A DNA stretch of 6,873 nucleotides from JAENZQ01 sp964553505 (GTDB lineage: Bacteria; Bacillota; Clostridia; Peptostreptococcales; JAAYPU01). Under the pieces are notes generated by a model, which was not told the DNA's origin, did not search any database, and saw only the letters and a program-made list of their open reading frames with translations. The stretch spans positions 1 through 6,873 of the forward strand of contig CAZKKX010000132.1 in NCBI GenBank assembly GCA_964553505.1. The letters run 5' to 3'. The translations under genes were made by a program, and so were the position numbers. Of this stretch, positions 1 through 5,347 are shown piece by piece (position 1 is the stretch's first letter; each line of letters starts with the position of its first letter).

Positions 1-56
1 GTTGGGTCCCCGTGCCCAACGGTTTATTTCGTAGGGTTGGGTCCCCGTGCCCAACC
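1..56. repeat. Two tandem copies of a GC-rich hairpin repeat, cut by the window edge
   Basis: The 20-base unit GTTGGGTCCCCGTGCCCAAC occurs identically at 1-20 and 36-55, a 35-base period. Each unit is a hairpin with a 6-bp stem (GTTGGG/CCCAAC) and an 8-base loop. The second copy is preceded by CGTAGG and extended to GGTTGGG...CCCAACC; the left flank of the first copy is outside the window, so more copies may follow. The GC content is far above the surrounding DNA. The layout (GTAGGG followed by a palindrome) resembles short dispersed non-coding repeats I recall from clostridial and other genomes; that is memory, not a search. It lies downstream of lepA and encodes nothing recognisable. Confidence 0.75.
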
Positions 57-113
57 GCTGTCGTCAAAAAATAAAGGAATTCTGACAACCAAAATCCCTA
101 AATATTTTAAATT

Positions 114-133
114 AGAATTTGCACACAAATTCT
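114..133 (-). terminator. Possible weak terminator hairpin after lepA
   Basis: A perfect 8-bp inverted repeat (AGAATTTG / CAAATTCT, 4-base loop) sits about 37 bases beyond the lepA stop codon. Read on the minus strand it is followed by an AT-rich stretch (AATTTAAAATATTT) rather than a clean T-run, and the stem is AT-rich. It may therefore be a weak intrinsic terminator or just an mRNA 3'-end stem-loop. In many Firmicutes lepA is followed closely by hemW; no such gene begins in the remaining bases. Confidence 0.35.
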
Positions 134-169
134 TACCTCAAATCTTAAATCTTAAATTCGCAAAGATCT

Positions 170-1975
170 TTATTTTTTCTCATCATACTTGAGCACAGCC
201 GTAAATGCTTCCTGCGGCACTTCCACTTCTCCAAATTGACGCATTCTCTTCTTACCTTCTTTTTGTTTCTCCAGCAATTTTTTCTTTCTTGATATATCCC
301 CACCGTAACACTTAGACAATACATCTTTCCGTAAAGGTCTGACAGTTTCCCTGGCAATAACCTTTGTCCCTACGGAAGCTTGAATAGGAACTGCAAACAT
401 ATGTCTTGGAATTACCTCTTTAAGCTTTTCGCATACAAATTTACCTCGGTACTGAGCCTTGCTTTCATGAACAATCATGGAAAATGCGTCTACCATTTCT
501 TTATTTAACAGAATATCTAACTTCACTAATTTAGATCTCTCATAACCCTTTAAATCATAGTCCAAAGACCCGTATCCTCGAGTCTTGGATTTTAAGGCAT
601 CAAAAAAATCATAAATCACTTCATTCAAAGGCATATCATAGTGAAGCATCACTCTATGGGTATCGAGGTATTCCATATGTTTCATTACTCCTCGGCGTTC
701 CTGACACAGTTCCATGATATTTCCCACATAATCATTAGGCACCATAATATCTGCCTCCACAATAGGTTCTTCCATGTATTCAATTTGCTGTACAGGAGGC
801 AAGTTTGAAGGATTTTGAATCATTTCAACAGTACCGTCTGTTTTTGCTACTTTATATATAACACTGGGCGAGGTGGTAATAATGCCTAAATCAAACTCTC
901 TCTCCAGTCTTTCTTGGATAATTTCCATATGAAGCAATCCTAAAAAACCACATCTGAAACCAAACCCAAGAGCAGTTGACGTTTCGGGTTCAAATACAAA
1001 AGCCGCATCGTTAACTTGAAGCTTTTCAAGAGCATCTTTAACATTTTCATATTTTTCTCCCTCGGCAGGGTAAATACCACAATACACCATAGGTATAACT
1101 TTTTTATATCCGGGGAGCGGTTTATCAGTAGAATGATTCGCATTGGTAATGGTGTCACCAACCCTTGCATCCGCCACTTGTTTTATACTGGCAGTAATAT
1201 ATCCAACATCGCCGGCGTTTAAAACAGGGACCGATTTTGGAGAAGGAGCAAAAACACCTGTTTCCGTAACTTCATAGGCTTTTTTTGAAGCCATCATTTT
1301 AATTTTGTCACCCTTCTTTATACTTCCGTCAAAAATCCTTGTGTAGACCACTACTCCCTTGTAATTATCATAATATGAATCAAAAATAAGTGCTTTGAGA
1401 TTTTTATCTGCATCTCCTGCAGGTGCGGGAATCTTTTTCACTACTGCTTCCAGAACATCTTCAATATTAACCCCTTCCTTAGCAGATATTAAAGGGGCCT
1501 CTTCTGCATCAATTCCCAAGATTTCTTCTATTTCCTTTTTTATTTCATCCGGTCTTGCACTTGACAAGTCGATCTTATTAATAACCGGTACTATTTCCAA
1601 GTCTTCTTCAATGGCAAGATAAGCATTGGCAAGTGTCTGGGCTTCAACACCCTGAGTTGCATCCACAATCAGAAGTGCTCCTTCGCAGGCCGCCAGACTT
1701 CTTGATACTTCATAATTAAAATCCACATGTCCCGGAGTATCTATAAGATTAAAGATATATTCTTGTCCATCTTTTGCTTTATAAACCAAACGTGTGGTCT
1801 GAAGTTTAATAGTGATTCCTCTTTCTCTTTCAATATCCATATTGTCAAGAAATTGTTCCTTCATATCTCTTTGAGAAATCAGCCCGGTCTTTTCTAAAAT
1901 CCTGTCCGCAAGAGTAGATTTACCGTGATCGATATGTGCAATAATACTGAAATTTCTAATATTATTCTGATGCAT
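170..1975 (-). CDS. lepA: Elongation factor 4 (LepA), ribosome-associated translational GTPase
   Basis: LepA/EF4 is a cytoplasmic GTPase related to EF-G that binds the ribosome; it has been linked to back-translocation, stress tolerance and ribosome assembly. The 601-residue length is the normal full length. The GTPase motifs are all present: G1 AHIDHGKST (13-21), the switch I RGITI (52-56), G3 DTPGH (79-83) with the catalytic-type His83, G4 NKID (133-136) and G5 SAK (164-166). The C-terminus has the LepA-specific block YGGDISRKKKLLEKQKEGKK, which separates it from EF-G, TypA and other relatives. The ATG start is preceded by a GAAGGGA-type ribosome site about 11 bases upstream, and the first residues (NIRNFSIIAHIDHGK) match the family start. 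A terminator and a promoter-like sequence separate it from the sporulation genes upstream, which fits a housekeeping gene that must be expressed in growth. Confidence 0.98.
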   Translation of the reverse strand: MHQNNIRNFSIIAHIDHGKSTLADRILEKTGLISQRDMKEQFLDNMDIERERGITIKLQTTRLVYKAKDGQEYIFNLIDTPGHVDFNYEVSRSLAACEGALLIVDATQGVEAQTLANAYLAIEEDLEIVPVINKIDLSSARPDEIKKEIEEILGIDAEEAPLISAKEGVNIEDVLEAVVKKIPAPAGDADKNLKALIFDSYYDNYKGVVVYTRIFDGSIKKGDKIKMMASKKAYEVTETGVFAPSPKSVPVLNAGDVGYITASIKQVADARVGDTITNANHSTDKPLPGYKKVIPMVYCGIYPAEGEKYENVKDALEKLQVNDAAFVFEPETSTALGFGFRCGFLGLLHMEIIQERLEREFDLGIITTSPSVIYKVAKTDGTVEMIQNPSNLPPVQQIEYMEEPIVEADIMVPNDYVGNIMELCQERRGVMKHMEYLDTHRVMLHYDMPLNEVIYDFFDALKSKTRGYGSLDYDLKGYERSKLVKLDILLNKEMVDAFSMIVHESKAQYRGKFVCEKLKEVIPRHMFAVPIQASVGTKVIARETVRPLRKDVLSKCYGGDISRKKKLLEKQKEGKKRMRQFGEVEVPQEAFTAVLKYDEKK

Positions 1976-2054
1976 TCTGTATCGTTTCCCTTCACCATTT
2001 TTTCATAAATAATAGGACATTTATATATAGAGACTGTTATCCAGAGTCGCAACA

Positions 2055-2083
2055 ATTATAACACAATATAAAATACTTAAAAA
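2055..2083 (-). promoter_or_regulatory. Probable sigma-A (extended -10) promoter of lepA
   Basis: On the minus strand a perfect TATAAT (2055-2060) is preceded by TGT, giving an extended -10 (TGTTATAAT). At 17-base spacing lies TTTTTA (2078-2083), a poor match (3/6) to TTGACA; an extended -10 can compensate for this. Transcription would start near 2048 and give a 5' leader of about 70 bases before lepA. The -35 region coincides with the T-run of the upstream terminator. Identified by eye only. Confidence 0.55.
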
Positions 2084-2115
2084 GTACTCGATTCAAAATT
2101 AAATTTGTCGAGTAC
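2079..2115 (-). terminator. Intrinsic terminator of the gpr-spoIIP-yqxA-like cluster
   Basis: On the minus strand an 8-bp perfect stem GTACTCGA / TCGAGTAC (arms 2108-2115 and 2084-2091) encloses a 16-base AT-rich loop and is followed directly by TTTTT (2079-2083). The 5' arm lies within the last codons of the small membrane gene, and its TAA stop is in the loop. This would end sporulation-cluster transcripts before lepA. Confidence 0.65.
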
Positions 2116-2470
2116 CCTTTGGATTAAAATCTTCTTTTTTAAATAATAATTTGATCTTTCTTTTTAATTTATATAAAACAACCCGGGTTTTCTGTATTGC
2201 AGAACTGCTGGTATCATAGATGTTTTTCATGACCTCTTTATCATTAACATCAATTTCCTTTCCAACAAGAAAAATTTTCAATGTTTCACTATTGATGCGT
2301 TTACACCCGAAAAACATTTCTCTTTCGCAACCCATCATATTGCTATATTCTTGATCTACTAAAACAATCCCTTGAAAAAAAAGAAAAATTACTAAAAAGA
2401 CAAGTATTTTTTTCCTTTTAAGATTCTTTCTTTCTTTTTTTATTTTCATCTTTTGTTCTAATCTTCCCAT
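2099..2470 (-). CDS. Small single-pass membrane protein in the yqxA position (between spoIIP and lepA)
   Basis: The protein is 123 residues from the ATG at 2470, chosen because AAGGTGG lies six bases upstream; a longer reading to 2539 would overlap the end of spoIIP and lacks such a site. Residues 1-21 are extremely basic (KIKKERKNLKRKK). They are followed by one hydrophobic segment (about 22-38, ILVFLVIFLFFQGIVLV), so the rest is predicted outside the membrane. The tail contains a second basic stretch (KLKRKIKLLFKK, about 101-112). In B. subtilis the gene between spoIIP and lepA is yqxA, encoding a DUF3679 membrane protein of similar size. The order, size and topology agree, and QEYSNMMG after the membrane segment faintly recalls the YqxA sequence, but I cannot claim homology by eye. 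It starts 25 bases after the spoIIP stop, so co-transcription with spoIIP is likely. Function unknown. Confidence 0.75.
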   Translation of the reverse strand: MGRLEQKMKIKKERKNLKRKKILVFLVIFLFFQGIVLVDQEYSNMMGCEREMFFGCKRINSETLKIFLVGKEIDVNDKEVMKNIYDTSSSAIQKTRVVLYKLKRKIKLLFKKEDFNPKGTRQI

Positions 2471-2495
2471 TGATACCACCTTATATATATAATAG

Positions 2496-3536
2496 CTATT
2501 TCTTGATATCATTGATGACCGAATACAGTATTTCGGCAAAACAATCGGCTGTTTTTAAAGCCTCTTTGATATCATTTTCATTATCGCCTATTTCAAGTAA
2601 TATATAATAATCAGAAACATATTCGTTAAACTTATAGGGCTTTTCAATAATACCATCATCTAAACCGGGATAAATTAGATTTCCTTTATATAAAATATAG
2701 TTGGCAAATGTCTTTAATTCATTGTAATTATCATTTTTTGACCCTACTACGATACTATATTTTGCTGCCTTAGTATTATCTATTACAATTGTATTCTGTT
2801 TGTCTGCCTTATAATCTGCAGCATCCCGGTGAATATCTATTACTATTTTAACCGATTTGTTTTCTTCTAATCCTTTTTTGATGGTCTCAAGAGATCTTCT
2901 GTAAGATTCATTATAAGAAGGATAATCATGAATAGTTTTATTATGAATAACTTTTACTCCTTTACTTTCCAACCGTTGTGCCATTCTTTCGCCGACTTCT
3001 CTTACAGTCCCTGGTTCATCAACAGAGTGATAATTATCTATTACTACCGGCTCATAGGATTCAGTCGCATGAGTATGGTAAATATAGACAATAGGTTTTG
3101 AAAAATCAAAACTGACTCTTTCAGGCAATTTTGCTTTCTCTGATGATATAATCTGATAATTGACACCCTCATCGGTTTCATCATTCTCTTCCACTTCAGG
3201 TATATCCGGCACCTCTTTTCTTTCAGAATAATTGCTGCGATTAATTTGTGAAGATGCTGTAGCAGTACCGTCTCCCGATATTACAGGATATATGTTTTTA
3301 ATAATCTTTTTAAAGAAATTATCACTGTTTACCTCTTCTTCTGCTATAGATCGACTCACATCTGAACCCCTGCTTATTACCGGGAAAACACTTTTAAAAC
3401 ATTGTTTAAACATGTCATCTTCCTCGTTGGCTTGTACATTGGAATAACCCTCAAAAGATATATACGCCCAAAAAAAGAAAAAACATAAAATCATTGTAAC
3501 TATAATTGAAAGAGGAAGATACCCTTGCTTTTTCAA
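2496..3536 (-). CDS. spoIIP: Stage II sporulation protein P (SpoIIP), engulfment amidase/endopeptidase
   Basis: SpoIIP is a membrane-anchored N-acetylmuramoyl-L-alanine amidase and endopeptidase. With SpoIID and SpoIIM it hydrolyses septal peptidoglycan, so that the mother-cell membrane can engulf the forespore. An N-terminal transmembrane anchor (roughly LPLSIIVTMILCFFFFWAY) is followed by a long acidic linker and the C-terminal catalytic domain. Conserved blocks are HTHATESYEP, IHDYPSYNESYRRSLETIKKGL, VIDIHRDA and LLEIGDNEN; the His and Glu residues in these are the expected zinc and catalytic positions. I choose TTG at 3536 (346 residues): GAGG at 3545-3548 is 8 bases upstream, whereas the in-frame GTG three codons earlier overlaps that site and lacks its own. 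At about 346 residues it is shorter than B. subtilis SpoIIP (about 400), mostly in the linker. The gene lies 76 bases after gpr and has a sigma-E-like promoter in that gap. The linker carries an internal repeat. Confidence 0.96.
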   Translation of the reverse strand: MKKQGYLPLSIIVTMILCFFFFWAYISFEGYSNVQANEEDDMFKQCFKSVFPVISRGSDVSRSIAEEEVNSDNFFKKIIKNIYPVISGDGTATASSQINRSNYSERKEVPDIPEVEENDETDEGVNYQIISSEKAKLPERVSFDFSKPIVYIYHTHATESYEPVVIDNYHSVDEPGTVREVGERMAQRLESKGVKVIHNKTIHDYPSYNESYRRSLETIKKGLEENKSVKIVIDIHRDAADYKADKQNTIVIDNTKAAKYSIVVGSKNDNYNELKTFANYILYKGNLIYPGLDDGIIEKPYKFNEYVSDYYILLEIGDNENDIKEALKTADCFAEILYSVINDIKK

Positions 3537-3544
3537 AAAATGCA

Positions 3545-3548
3545 CCTC
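3545..3548 (-). promoter_or_regulatory. Ribosome binding site that sets the spoIIP start at TTG
   Basis: On the minus strand the sequence reads GAGGTGCATTTTTTG. The GAGG core is 8 bases before the TTG at 3536, an ideal distance. The GTG that would give a three-residue longer protein overlaps this core, and no purine-rich site precedes it at a suitable distance. Confidence 0.7.
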
Positions 3549-3573
3549 ATTTCATAAGTCTTTCATCTTATAA

Positions 3574-3602
3574 AGTATATGACGCATTATTATTTGATAT
3601 GA
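3574..3602 (-). promoter_or_regulatory. Sigma-E-like sporulation promoter in front of spoIIP
   Basis: On the minus strand the -35 TCATATC (3596-3602) and the -10 CATATACT (3574-3581) are separated by 14 bases. Against the B. subtilis sigma-E consensus as I recall it (KMATATT, about 14 bases, CATACAHT) this is 6/7 and 7/8. A start near 3567 gives a leader of roughly 30 bases before the spoIIP TTG. In B. subtilis spoIIP is transcribed in the mother cell by sigma E, so position and biology agree. Confidence 0.7.
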
Positions 3603-3612
3603 ATAACTATTT

Positions 3613-4572
3613 TTAATTAATGTATTTGTTTACATCCTCAAGCTTCAATCCCGGATGTAAAGAAATATTAAGTGCATTAGCGATGATTTGAGAAAAATCC
3701 TGAACAAGTGCATCGATATCATTTGCTGTAACGATCATCTTTCTGCTGCATGTATTCAGCATTTCATTAACAATATTTCCATTATTTTTAAGGACTTGGG
3801 ATAATTGACCGAAATAATTACCTATCTTTTGATCATTATCACACTGACCAAGCTCTTCTATAGAATCAAAGACTACTGTGAAAGAATCTATTACAGTGGG
3901 AACACCTATTGCAACTACCCGTATACCAAGACTATCACTGTTAAGCTGCAATCTTCTGTTTCCGACCCCTGCCCCCGGGTTAATACCTGAATCCGTAATC
4001 TGAATGGTCGTATTGATTCTTTCTACTCTTCTTGCTGCTAAAGCGTCCACTGCTATGATTAAATCAGGGTTCACTTTCTCTGCAGCACCTTTAATAATCT
4101 CAACTGTTTCTATCCCTGTAGTTCCCATAACTCCTGGAATAAGTGCACTGACACATGACATGGATTCATCCTTGTCCTTTTTATAAGTCAAGAAAAATTG
4201 TCTTGTCACTTTTATTTTGGATACGGTTAACGGACCTAAGGCATCGGGAGTAACTCTTTGATTCCCCAATCCTACAACCAATACTTTTAAATCATCTTTG
4301 AACTGAATAATGTTTCTCAGCTCATTTGATAATGCCAAACTGACTTCGTCCTTCAGATCAGAATCTGCATTGCGCAATCCGGGAACTTCCAATGTTATAT
4401 AATTCCCTTTAGGTTTTCCTAATGCTTGGCTTCCGTTCTCATCTGTAATTTCAATTCGAGTGATATCTACACTTCCTTTATTGGCTTTATCCACCACAAC
4501 ACCACTTATTTCAACGTTATTTTCCTCATCATACATTTCCTTGCTTTCTAAAGCTAAATCTGTTCTGAACAA
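3613..4572 (-). CDS. gpr: Germination protease (GPR), aspartic-type spore endopeptidase
   Basis: GPR is made as an inactive zymogen in the forespore, autoprocesses late in sporulation, and at germination starts degradation of the small acid-soluble spore proteins that coat spore DNA. Family signatures are RTDLALES near the N-terminus, the VVGLGNQRVTPDALGP block, LIPGVMGTTGIET, IIAVDALAARR and the Gly-rich INPGAGVGNRR. The Asp in VTPD and the Asp in VDALAAR are 66 residues apart, the same spacing as the catalytic-type Asp127 and Asp193 of B. megaterium GPR. I choose TTG at 4572 (319 residues, MFRTDLALE), because GGAGG at 4581-4585 lies 8 bases upstream. The in-frame GTG at 4581 overlaps that site. 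With this start, cleavage at the usual TD/LA position would remove only five residues. The gene is first in the cluster and divergent from rpsT. In B. subtilis gpr is sigma-G/F dependent. Confidence 0.96.
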   Translation of the reverse strand: MFRTDLALESKEMYDEENNVEISGVVVDKANKGSVDITRIEITDENGSQALGKPKGNYITLEVPGLRNADSDLKDEVSLALSNELRNIIQFKDDLKVLVVGLGNQRVTPDALGPLTVSKIKVTRQFFLTYKKDKDESMSCVSALIPGVMGTTGIETVEIIKGAAEKVNPDLIIAVDALAARRVERINTTIQITDSGINPGAGVGNRRLQLNSDSLGIRVVAIGVPTVIDSFTVVFDSIEELGQCDNDQKIGNYFGQLSQVLKNNGNIVNEMLNTCSRKMIVTANDIDALVQDFSQIIANALNISLHPGLKLEDVNKYIN

Positions 4573-4580
4573 ACCTAACA

Positions 4581-4585
4581 CCTCC
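4581..4585 (-). promoter_or_regulatory. Ribosome binding site that sets the gpr start at TTG
   Basis: GGAGG on the minus strand is followed by TGTTAGGT and then TTG, an 8-base spacing. The in-frame GTG that would extend the protein by three residues directly overlaps the G-rich core, so it cannot use it. The arrangement matches that of spoIIP. Confidence 0.72.
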
Positions 4586-4619
4586 GTAAAAGCCTCATGA
4601 TTTTGAAAACTCTTTTTTT

Positions 4620-4737
4620 TATTCTGTACAGTTAATCAAGTCTTAATCTATCTTTTCCAACCCACATAGAAATATGCAAATCTATTCAATAACACCCTTT
4701 TGTATTGTGTTATAAAAGAATGAAAATTTTGCATACT
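4620..4737 (-). promoter_or_regulatory. Region with two weak candidate sigma-G/F promoters for gpr
   Basis: A forespore promoter is expected here. Against the recalled sigma-G consensus (TGHATR, 17-18 bases, CATAMTA), two minus-strand candidates score alike. One is AGTATG (4732-4737) with TATAACA (4708-4714). The other is AGATTA (4644-4649) with CAGAATA (4620-4626). Both have 17-base spacing and about 10 of 13 matches. Neither is convincing enough to choose; the second would give a leader of about 40 bases. Confidence 0.3.
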
Positions 4738-4754
4738 ATTAGAGAATAAAGAAA

Positions 4755-4783
4755 TGTCATCGCGAGCAAAGCGCGGCGATCTA
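4755..4783. repeat. GC-rich dispersed-type repeat in the gpr/rpsT spacer
   Basis: The stretch around TGTCATCGCGAGCAAAGCG, ending GCGGCGATCTA, is much more GC-rich than the flanking DNA. It is imperfectly palindromic: ATCGC pairs with GCGAT, and an inner GC pairs with GC. It closely resembles a widespread short intergenic repeat of the form GTCATTGCGAGCGAAGCGAAGCAATCT that I know from many bacterial genomes; the identification is from memory. It lies between the gpr candidate promoters and the rpsT promoter, and its reverse frame gives the typical spurious peptide DRSPRFARDD. Confidence 0.6.
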
Positions 4784-4807
4784 TCTATAAGAAATAGAAA
4801 TTTTTTC

Positions 4808-4836
4808 TTGATTAATTCAGATATTAGTGATACCAT
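4808..4836 (+). promoter_or_regulatory. Candidate promoter of rpsT
   Basis: TTGATT (4808-4813, 4/6 to TTGACA) is followed after 17 bases by TACCAT (4831-4836, 4/6 to TATAAT) with an extended -10 TGA just before it. A start near 4843 would give a leader of about 30 bases. An alternative -10, CATAAT at 4834-4839, has poor spacing. Moderate to low certainty. Confidence 0.4.
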
Positions 4837-4872
4837 AATCCAAGCAGTATTCTGCATGAGAGGGGTGAAAGA

Positions 4873-5148
4873 ATGGCAAACATTAAATCTGCAAAGAAAA
4901 GAATTCATGTAATTAACAAAAAAACCGCCAGAAACAAAAGAGTCAAAGAACATGTTAAAGTAATTTTGAAAAATTTCGAAGCAGCAATTGCAGAAGGAAA
5001 TATTGAACTTGCAAAAGAAAAACTTAATCTGGCAGAAAAGAAGCTAAGAAAAGCTGCATCCAAAGGAATTATCCATAAGAACGCAGCTTCAAAAAAAGTT
5101 TCTACACTGACTAAAAAATTTAATTCTGCGGTAAAAAATGCAGGTTAG
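4873..5148 (+). CDS. rpsT: 30S ribosomal protein S20
   Basis: S20 is a small, very basic, all-helical protein that binds 16S rRNA early in 30S assembly. The 91-residue product starts with the diagnostic MANIKSAKKRIHVINKKTARNK and contains the family core (LRKAASKGIIHKNAASKKVSTLTKKF). It is rich in Lys and Ala throughout and of normal length. The ATG follows a GAGGGGTG ribosome site at five bases. It is monocistronic by appearance: it has a candidate promoter upstream and a strong terminator 50 bases after the TAG stop. The divergent arrangement with gpr is the same as around B. subtilis rpsT and gpr. In other bacteria S20 represses its own translation; nothing specific for that is visible here. 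Confidence 0.98.
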   Translation: MANIKSAKKRIHVINKKTARNKRVKEHVKVILKNFEAAIAEGNIELAKEKLNLAEKKLRKAASKGIIHKNAASKKVSTLTKKFNSAVKNAG

Positions 5149-5198
5149 CCATCACCCGTTCAAATTCCCCACCAAGCGTACAAGTTCAGTATGCAAAT

Positions 5199-5226
5199 AA
5201 GAGAGAGGTCGTTCCTCTCTCTTTTT
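5199..5226 (+). terminator. Intrinsic terminator of rpsT
   Basis: A perfect 10-bp stem AAGAGAGAGG / CCTCTCTCTT with a 5-base loop (TCGTT) runs into a T-tract of five (5222-5226). It begins 50 bases after the rpsT stop codon and is oriented for the plus strand. This is a strong textbook Rho-independent terminator. Confidence 0.92.
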
Positions 5227-5247
5227 AATGTAAACCCTTCTATATTT

Positions 5248-5282
5248 ACTCTATACTCCATAATCTATACTCTATACTCCAT
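5248..5282. repeat. Short direct repeat upstream of the SOD gene
   Basis: ACTCTATACTCCAT occurs at 5248-5261 and again at 5269-5282 (21-base period), with CTATAC-rich sequence between. It lies between the rpsT terminator and the SOD promoter region. It could be simple-sequence drift or a remnant of tandem duplication; no regulatory role can be shown. Confidence 0.5.
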
Positions 5283-5317
5283 CTTTATTCCTATTCATCA
5301 TTCATGAAACTTCCGAA

Positions 5318-5323
5318 TATAAT
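5318..5323 (+). promoter_or_regulatory. Possible -10 box of the SOD gene
   Basis: A perfect TATAAT lies 24 bases before the SOD ATG and just upstream of its AGGAGG ribosome site. No good TTGACA-like -35 is found 16-18 bases upstream, and I see no clear sigma-G or sigma-K pattern either. The leader would be very short. Low certainty in this AT-rich context. Confidence 0.3.
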
Positions 5324-5347
5324 TTATTATAGAACAGGAGGTTTCAA

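Noticed and set aside
1..56. CRISPR array at the left edge
   Set aside because: Only two units are visible, the intervening 15 bases are too short for a spacer, and the units are self-complementary hairpins of a dispersed-repeat type; no cas gene is present.
139..160. AAATCTT tandem motif after the lepA stop
   Set aside because: Only two full copies in AT-rich DNA; not distinguishable from chance.
1992..2006. Five-codon minicistron ATG AAA AAA TGG TGA just upstream of lepA, a possible leader peptide
   Set aside because: It has no ribosome binding site and no attenuator-like hairpins, and such short frames are common by chance in AT-rich leaders.
2471..2539. Longer reading of the small membrane gene, starting inside spoIIP at 2539
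   Set aside because: The ATG at 2470 has AAGGTGG at the proper distance, and the extra 23 residues would be an out-of-frame shadow of the spoIIP end.
4549..4581. GTG at 4581 as the gpr start (322 residues)
   Set aside because: The GTG overlaps the GGAGG core and no other site precedes it; TTG at 4572 is correctly spaced and gives the family-like N-terminus.
4648..4953. Minus-strand open frame of 101 codons in the gpr/rpsT spacer
   Set aside because: It overlaps the start of rpsT in antisense, contains the reverse translation of the GC-rich repeat (DRSPRFARDD), and has no family resemblance.
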